Shown here: positions 57,763 through 64,000 of the stretch, in pieces
Position numbering within the stretch: the stretch's first letter is position 1
How the letters are laid out: the number at the start of each line of letters is the position of its first letter
DNA from: Agapanthus africanus
Lineage: Eukaryota > Streptophyta > Magnoliopsida > Asparagales > Amaryllidaceae
Length of the DNA: 64,000 bases
Assembly (NCBI GenBank): GCA_030015575.1
Contig: JASDDO010000026.1
Span: 189,373,739-189,437,738, forward strand
Direction of reading: 5' to 3'
Program-made: the position numbers and the translations under genes
Notes under the pieces: model-generated
The model's input: the letters and a program-made list of their open reading frames with translations, nothing else
Databases searched by the model: none
What the model was told of the DNA's origin: nothing

Positions 57763-60700
57763 TGTCACGCCCCGCTTCCCAAAATACGGAGTACGAGGGG
57801 TTGATAAGGCCAGCCATGCTCCTACGGTCGAGATAATATCTCTCCATAGTTACACTTCGGTTTCTAGCCTTACGTGGTAATCAGTAAACAATGCACAGGT
57901 AATGAGAAATGCAGTAACTGAAACAACACAAATACAAAGAACTAACCTGATGGAGATCAAAAGAGTATAGCTCTGGATAACTAATCAAGATGTCCGCGAC
58001 GTACGTCTGGTCCTAGTCCAAGCTAGATCCACTTCTCACTCTAAGCATGCATACTCAGGTCGTCAGAGCGACGCGATAGCAATATATATATATAGATGCA
58101 GGTGGTAACTCGAACAGTGATAATGGATATATAACAGTAAATCAAGATAGTAAAGATGTGAACATGGAGTAGCCAATGCGGTGTCTAATAGAGCAGGTGA
58201 ACAGTAAAGCAGTAAAATAGTAAGTCAGGTGTGTTAATACAGTAAGTAATGCATGTCAATGTCACTATCCCTATCAGTCTCTAAGTCTCACTGTACAGGT
58301 CACTGAGCCTATCGTCAGTCCAAGTGTGAGAGTCAACCACTCGTGAGTATCCCCCACCCAAGGGTAGGACCCAAAGGCAAAGGACCACGGGCCCAAATAA
58401 AACGCACGGTAATAATCAGTGATAACCCTGTAAATCTCCATATATCTCCATATATATATATGCCGGTATGGGACTCCCGAGATTCTGTTGAACTCACAGT
58501 TAAACTACCCCACACCCCGTGGTCTACATCAAACGCCAACCATAGACTCAAATAGCAGCCGGTCCATGATGAGTCTACGCGAGAACTGAAGACGGGGTCT
58601 CCATCAAGCATGTCTCGACTGATACCCAAGATCAATGGACAGTGTTTGGTGCCTTACCTGTGACACCCATACAAGTGCTTCCATAAGTGTCCCATACCAC
58701 TTATAGTCACACTTATACGCGTCCCACAGACGTCGACAATGCAATAAATCGATAGGGTACACTGATTGTATATAAGTACGTGTCACTTTCACTTATCCAT
58801 TCATGCTCGACCACTAACGTACTTGCCATCAGACGTTAAAACCTAACACTGGGTAATGCACATGATCAATAGGTACCAATGCAATGACATATATATAATA
58901 TGGTGAAAAAAGCAGTATTTAAGGCATGAATAAAATGTCTTAAGTCGATGACCTACCACTTGCATAATTTATCATAATACCTACGTGCAAAATTTAGCGA
59001 AATAATAAAAAGGAGGTAAGAAGTATGTCTAATTACCTAACAAGCAAATTTGTTTTCACCTCAATCGGGTTTCGGGATCATAAGATATGGCCATTTCATT
59101 TTAAGCGTTCACTGCTGGAAATCCTGTTTCAGAATCGGAAACCCGTTTTGCAACGCATTTTAAACCCAGTTTGGATCAAAATTTAACGACAGTACAGTTG
59201 AATAAAATATAGGGTTTTCAACGCAATAGACGGATTCTCAATCGCTTCTGTATGTCAGAAGTTATGCACTGTTCAACACTATAGTATCAATTCAGTTTCT
59301 GTTTTGGACTGCTAGACGTCCTGCTCTTTTAAATTGCTGCTTAAATAGTAAACGGCAATAAAATGGGCTGAAATCACTTGAGTTATCTATCTAAAAGATT
59401 CATATTCAATAAGGTGTAGGGTTCCGCAGCATACGAGTTCATACAGCGAAGGGGTAATCATTACGAGACAGAAAACAATAACCAGAACTGCTCTGGACTG
59501 CAGTCCGGAGCCACTCTCCGACCCAATTCTCGTCCTAATTTCAGTACAGAGACAATTAAGAACTTGCATATGGTTACAGGTAGTCGAAACGGCTTCGATT
59601 TGAGCCCTCGAACGCCTCATTTCAACATGTTCACAATTAATGGTGATTTTAACAAATTTCAGGTGCGGGAAATTCCTAGTTTTTACGGGTGTAGTTGGGG
59701 GTGTTCGTTTAAGCCAATAACAATCGTATTTTCCAGTGAAATTTCTACACAAGGTTCATTATCGCACGGGCCAACATATGTAATTAAGTTCCGTCAAATT
59801 AAATGAAGGTTTTCATTCAGATCTTGCATCGAACACCTATGTTATATAAGGTTTCACGAAACGTAAACGTGGAATTTATATTATTATGAAATGTAACGGA
59901 TATAATATTGCATGCAGCAAGTAGGGTACTTGCCTGGAGACGCCTTGGCGATGTACGGCAGCGGCAACGGCACGAACGCGTGACGAACGGCGCGGTTAGG
60001 GATCGCGGCCTCGGCTCGCGATTCAGTTTCGTCGTCGGAGTTGTCCGGGGGTGACTCATGTTCGCTGGAAGCGGAGGGGGTTGCTCTGTGGATCTCCTGG
60101 GACGTACTGGGGTCGGCGGCGTAGCTCCGGCGATGTGCACAGTAAGGTTCGAGGTTGTAGTGAGGGTTTGATGTGGGTTTTGGGGAGAGAGATGGTGGGG
60201 CTCGGGTTTGGAGTGATAGTGATGGTTCTGAGGATGTAGGGTGTCGATGAGGTGGTTCAGGCGGTTGGGGGCTCGCCGTCATCGAGCGCAAGGGAACGGC
60301 CGAGATGGGTGCAGGGGCTCGAGCTTGAGCTCGGTTGAGGGGGTGAGTCAGGGGCTCTGTTGATGGAGAGGAGAAAGCAAGGGAGGAAGGACGGGGGAGT
60401 CATCGTCGTCGGGGTGATCTCGTTGGTCGAGTGATGGGTTCGAAGGTAAGACGAAGGTGACGTCGATGGTGGTGGACGGAGTTGAAGAGGAGTTGCGGGT
60501 TCGGTTGCAGTGACGGTAGAGACGAGGGAGACGATGATGGTGACGATGCTTGGGTCGAGGGTGAGGCGACGATGATGGCGAAGGAGGGAGTCTCGGGGAG
60601 AGAAAAGACGGGGAAGACGAGAGAGAGAGAGGAGGGGAGGAGTCGAGATTGAGAGGGAAAGGAGAGTTGAGACGAGAAGAGGTTGAGGGCGCGCGGTCAT

Positions 60701-61234
60701 GGTCGGGGTCGCTGGGACGTGGGGCAACGGTGCGGGGACGTGGCGACGTGGGTCGGCGCTGGAAAAGTGAGCGGGAAAAATTTGGACGTGGGGAGAAGAA
60801 GGTTGCAACGAAGCGGGTCAGGTCGGGTCGTGCGGATGCGGGTTGGGGTGCTGGGCCAAAAGGGAGAAAGTTTTAATTAATCCTTTAATTTTTTTTGTTT
60901 GGGCTGAGAAGGGACTTGGGCCTTAGGGATTTTTGTTTAAATGGATGTGTTTATTTTATTCGGCTGGGCTGAGGAAGTTGTGGGCTGGGGAAATTGGAGT
61001 TTAATTTATTTGTAGGGGAAAGGAAAGAGAGTGGGCCGGCCTGGGAAAGAATTCGTGGGGCTTAGAGTTGGGCTGGGGAATGAATAAAAAGAAAATAGAA
61101 ATGGGTTAGGGTTTAACAGTTAGGGTTAGGAAAAATTGGATGTAAATTAATTGGAAGAATAGAAATATTTAAGTAACCCAAATTTTTAATCTTCTTTAAA
61201 ATACGGAAATAATTAAAAGGGACTGGGTATTACA
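57763..61234 (-). repeat. 3' LTR of gypsy-type element D
   Basis: About 3.47 kb. On the minus strand it starts TGTAATACCCAGTCCC and ends GGGGCGTGACA. The start is fixed by a polypurine tract just upstream. It has an AT-rich start (60880-61234), a GC-rich domain (59930-60870) with CT runs, and an AT-rich end. Long but low-complexity ORFs in the GC-rich part (for example 60257-60808 minus, Pro/Ser/Thr-rich) are probably not genes. The left flank is AGATA; the partner LTR is outside the window. Confidence 0.65.
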
Positions 61235-61275
61235 TCATACCCCACTTACAAAAATTTCGTCCTCGAAATTTAAAA
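61235..61275 (-). other. Element D polypurine tract and last pol codons
   Basis: The minus strand reads AATTTCGAGGACGAAATTTT (NFEDEIF when translated), then GTAAGTGGGGTATGA and the LTR. A FEDEI-type ending just before a G-rich tract is typical of plant gypsy chromovirus pol. Only this tail of pol is visible. Confidence 0.6.
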
Positions 61276-62411
61276 TAAACGATAAGCTATAAAATCATAA
61301 GCGAAAATCTACTACATCGAATACTAATACATAGTGTTTACTTAAAAAGTTCCATAGAAAAGTTTGAAGGTCTATATATGTATAAAAGCTAACGTAACTG
61401 AAGGGCAGGTCTAAGTAGGTACAAGGGGATAAAATAGCAATGACGACCAATAACACTCGAGGCATGCTGGATAAAAATCGAAGCCCTAAATATGTGCACA
61501 CATAAGTATGTCAAAAGTAGCGCAGCTAAAATAATAAGTAATAGACATAACCATAATGAAATAGTGAAGGATTTGTTGGTAGGTTAAAACATTTTAAAAT
61601 AACGTATCAATCAACCAATTTTAACATAACTTAGAAAACCAAATGGTGAAAATAAGAAATATAGCACAAAATAATATGTGCAATATATGGTTGCGCTACC
61701 GAAAAATGGGAAGAATAGTAGTGTACTTAAAATGCATAAAACAGAAGTAGTTAATAACACGCACTTTTCGATAAACATAAAATAATGAAAACTAAATTTT
61801 CGAATAACGATGTCCCTAAATTTAGTTAGGGTAACAGGAAATAGCACAAAGATGTATTGAGTTACCCAGGGTAGGGATTACGATGGAATATGGCTCACTC
61901 AAAAGGTCGGAGTGTGACACTTTAAACTGAAGGTCGAAGAGGCTGGGGTTGGGTCAGCCCAGGGTGTGAGGGTGAGCAGCAAAGAACCACAGGAGGGGAA
62001 GAGATGTATGAGAAGGAAAATGGTCGATACATCATGTGAATCAAAAATCTGAAGGGTTAGCTAACTCGGAAATTTCACTATCAATTTCTCCTCGAGAAGG
62101 ATCTTAAACGAGGCACATAAGAAGGATGAAGGGTGGACCATTCAAAAGATCGTGGTGCGGTACTTTTTAATCTAAGCGGGGGCCAAAACAGCACAAGTTG
62201 CAGGGATGGACAGTCAGGGATCTCAGGAGGAAGATAAATGTATAGGGGAAACAATCAAGCATCATGTGAACCAAAAAAAAATCAAAAGATTAGTGAACTC
62301 GGCAATTTATTTCATTTCCAAAAAGTCCGAACAAGGCAGCCACGACGAAAAAGATAGCCCTAAACTACACCTAGATTTTATTTGGCTAGAGGAGACGAAA
62401 GCCCAATCGCG
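61276..62411. mobile_element. Element D internal non-coding region
   Basis: About 1.1 kb with no recognisable pol. It contains a diverged tandem duplication of about 200 bp (61898-62100 and 62141-62330), with matching blocks TCAAAAGRTCG, GAGG-GAAGA-ATGTAT, ACATCATGTGAA and TAACTCGG-AATTT. The rest is AT-rich. Confidence 0.5.
61898..62330. repeat. Diverged direct duplication in element D
   Basis: Two units starting at 61898 and 62141 (offset 243 bp) share ordered blocks but differ at many positions, so the duplication is old. Confidence 0.55.
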
Positions 62412-62915
62412 TCAGTCGCGGTTGTGGAAATTCAGCAGGTTACGGTAGGCTCGCTCGCTCAGATAGGGGCGTCCATTTCCATATCGCCTCGCAGGGATTG
62501 CCACTGGAGGTTCTTCTGCCATGGGGTCTTCTTTTTCTGGTCTTTCTTCCTCGGCTGGAGCTTCTTCTGCTTCTACGTGATACTCTTCTTCTGGATCTTC
62601 TTCCATAGGATTTTCTTCCACTGGATTTTCCCCAAGGTCTCCCTCTCCTGGATTTTCTTCTATCAGGTCTTCCTCGGGATCTTCTCCTATTGTGTCTTCC
62701 TCTATTGGGTCTTCTTCAGGGTCCTCTTCTTCGTCGTCAGAGTCGCTGATCATGCCAACTTCTAGGGCTGCGAATCCCTCGCCCTCGGAATCGTTGTTTC
62801 TGAAAATCACCTGTGGACCGTTGATCTCGTCATCCGAACTCACCAGCATGCAGTCCAAGGAAATACACGATCGTGTGTCATCATCTAAAGGCGGCGCTGC
62901 TCCAGGGTGGGCCAT
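62412..62915 (-). CDS. Acidic ORF of element D, unknown function
   Basis: I do not recognise this protein. The ATG at 62915 gives about 167 residues starting MAHPGAAPPLDDDTRSCISL, a serine and aspartate stretch (SDSDDEEEDPEEDP), a long Glu/Asp/Pro tract in short repeats (EEDP, EENP) and a basic C-terminus (RRYGNGRPYLSERAYRNLL). The open frame extends upstream to 63098. I prefer 62915 because a pyrimidine-rich stretch ending CTCTTTCCAG, like a 3' splice site, stands 2 nt before that ATG, and the upstream extension is hydrophobic and low in complexity. It lies where pol would be expected. It could be an accessory protein of a non-autonomous gypsy element or captured host sequence. Confidence 0.5.
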   Translation of the reverse strand: MAHPGAAPPLDDDTRSCISLDCMLVSSDDEINGPQVIFRNNDSEGEGFAALEVGMISDSDDEEEDPEEDPIEEDTIGEDPEEDLIEENPGEGDLGENPVEENPMEEDPEEEYHVEAEEAPAEEERPEKEDPMAEEPPVAIPARRYGNGRPYLSERAYRNLLNFHNRD

Positions 62916-63304
62916 GACCTGGAAAGAGGGAGTCATGATTAGGCAGTGGGACACATTAAGAAGATATCCAAGGATACAGTGACACAGGGAGGATATGCGG
63001 GAGGCAAGGACGGAAAAATTAAAATGTAAAAATACTGATGCAATGAATAGTATAAATAAAGTGAGAAGCAAGAGAACGATACATACATCACAACTCAAAG
63101 TTTTTATTGTATTCAGCTAAAAGTTCGACGGATACAAGATTTTAAATGAAAAGAAATATTTACAAAGGAGTGACAACATTTTTTTTTTAAAGCAGAAAAC
63201 GCGATAACTCTTCTTGGATTTCTGGACCGCTGCAATCTCGTCACGGGAGTTGAATCCTGCGCTGGGTCCGCACTATCTTCGAAACTCGAACTACGAAATA
63301 ACCA
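62916..63304. mobile_element. Element D spacer between its two ORFs
   Basis: AT-rich apart from 63215-63300. It includes the splice-acceptor-like CTCTTTCCAG next to 62915 and a T-run at 63180-63190. I see no conserved motif. Confidence 0.4.
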
Positions 63305-63718
63305 TCATTCTGCGGGAGTGGAGGGTGTGGACGAACTTCCTCCTTGTCGCTCCTTCCTTTTAGGGCAACCCTTGACAAAGTGTTCGCTAGATCCGCAGAT
63401 CAGGCATTTCCCTTTGGCGCGGAGACAATCCCTCTGAAGATGTCCTGGTCTCTTGCAGTACCCACAACATTGGGTCTTCTGCTGCTTCTGTCGCGGGGGA
63501 ACAAGTGGGCGCTTCATCTTCACCTATTTTCTTCGTCTAACAGGGGCCCCTTTACGACTGGAGACTTCCGCTGGTGCCTGAGTCAACTGCCTTCTTAGTC
63601 CTTCAGCTAATAGGTCGTTTGTTCGCTCCTCGGCTTCCTTCAGACTTTGCAGTGCATTCTGAATCTCTACTGTCTGATTCTGGGGAGTGGAAATAGAGGA
63701 AGGATCGTTGGAAGACAT
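63305..63718 (-). pseudogene. Element D small gag-like protein with two zinc knuckles
   Basis: The minus-strand ATG at 63718 starts MSSNDPSSISTPQNQ and a helical charged segment (ALQSLKEAEERTNDLLAEGL), then RKGAPVRRRK and an in-frame TAG at 63526-63524. The same frame continues to a stop at 63305 with two perfect CX2CX4HX4C knuckles (CGYCKRPGHLQRDC and CLICGSSEHFVKGC). Together about 137 codons. Gypsy Gag normally has a capsid domain of some 200 residues before the knuckles; none is present. Either the capsid was deleted or this is a reduced nucleocapsid-like protein, made as two pieces or by readthrough of TAG. TGTTGTTTCAG, like a 3' splice site, ends 4 nt before the ATG. Confidence 0.6.
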
Positions 63719-64000
63719 GGTCCTGAAACAACAGTTTTAGGACGGCATAAGATACAGGGGAAAAATCAGATCAAAATATAAAATTGATAATGAAATAAGA
63801 ATATCGGGTGAGGTGAAACTCATTCAAACTGAAAAACAAATGTAGAACTCTATGTTACCTAATAGAGTACAGTATTGTAGCCATGCTGCAGTTCACAATT
63901 ACAACCACGTAACTCTACTAAGTCACCCAAAACCCTAATGGATGGATCAAAATATGGCATGACGAATAATAAAGATTCAAGTCAAAGATAACAGTTCACA
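63719..64000 (-). mobile_element. Element D leader or intron-like region, continuing off the right edge
   Basis: AT-rich non-coding DNA upstream of the gag-like ORF. No LTR boundary or primer site is reached within the window. Confidence 0.45.

Noticed and set aside
58333..58635. 100-codon minus-strand ORF
   Set aside because: Inside the D LTR, overlapped by an ORF on the other strand, with no recognisable domain.
60257..60808. 183-codon minus-strand ORF, Pro/Ser/Thr-rich
   Set aside because: It lies inside the GC-rich part of the D LTR, is low in complexity, and has overlapping ORFs in other frames. No domain is seen.

Overview
This window is intergenic DNA from a flowering plant genome and is built almost entirely of nested transposable elements. 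The plant assignment rests on Ty1/copia elements primed by initiator-Met tRNA (TGGTATCAGAGCC), a Tat-type Ty3/gypsy element, long LTRs of chromovirus style, a CACTA-like transposon, and AT-rich DNA between them. I found no host gene, tRNA, rRNA or CRISPR. The only intact long reading frame is the 1316-residue gag-pol of a very young copia element at 43518-47468.

Layout. An old Tat-type gypsy element on the minus strand is the scaffold. Its visible pieces, in transcription order, are 54801-53155 (5' LTR, primer site, gag start), 32929-31399 (rest of gag, protease) and 6454-4595 (reverse transcriptase fused by deletion to the integrase tail, then 3' non-coding DNA). Three insertions split it. 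(1) A copia element called A' here covers positions 1-4594 and continues off the left edge. (2) A probable solo gypsy LTR, element C, spans 6455-31398 with target duplication CCTTG, and itself holds two copies of a defective copia family B: B1 at 8995-19385 (plus, duplication GTTGC) and B2 at 20568-30977 (minus, duplication TTGCT). (3) A copia family A element at 32930-53149 (minus, duplication GCGAG) holds in its own leader a second, intact family A element at 39412-49514 (plus). Nesting is thus three levels deep in two places.

Right of the Tat LTR lie unassigned AT-rich DNA, a short CACTA-like element (55541-56747), a copia LTR fragment (57125-57762), and a gypsy-type element D on the minus strand that runs off the right edge. 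D has a 3.5 kb LTR (57763-61234), no visible pol apart from its last codons, an acidic ORF and a small protein with two zinc knuckles. It looks non-autonomous.

How the parts relate. The inner A element encodes every enzyme a copia element needs. B1 and B2 share the same gag loss and pol frameshifts but sit at different target sites, so the defective form apparently moved using proteins from another element; A-like elements with the same primer site and polypurine tract are candidate donors.

The most unusual signal is in non-coding DNA. The LTRs of A, B and A' each carry four short inverted repeats in the same order and spacing, with arm sequences that change between families while pairing is kept. 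The leaders carry a GC-rich hairpin about 200 nt after the primer site (A and B) and a triple TTGGC...GTCAAGG repeat with conserved spacing (A, B and A'). All comparisons were made by eye.
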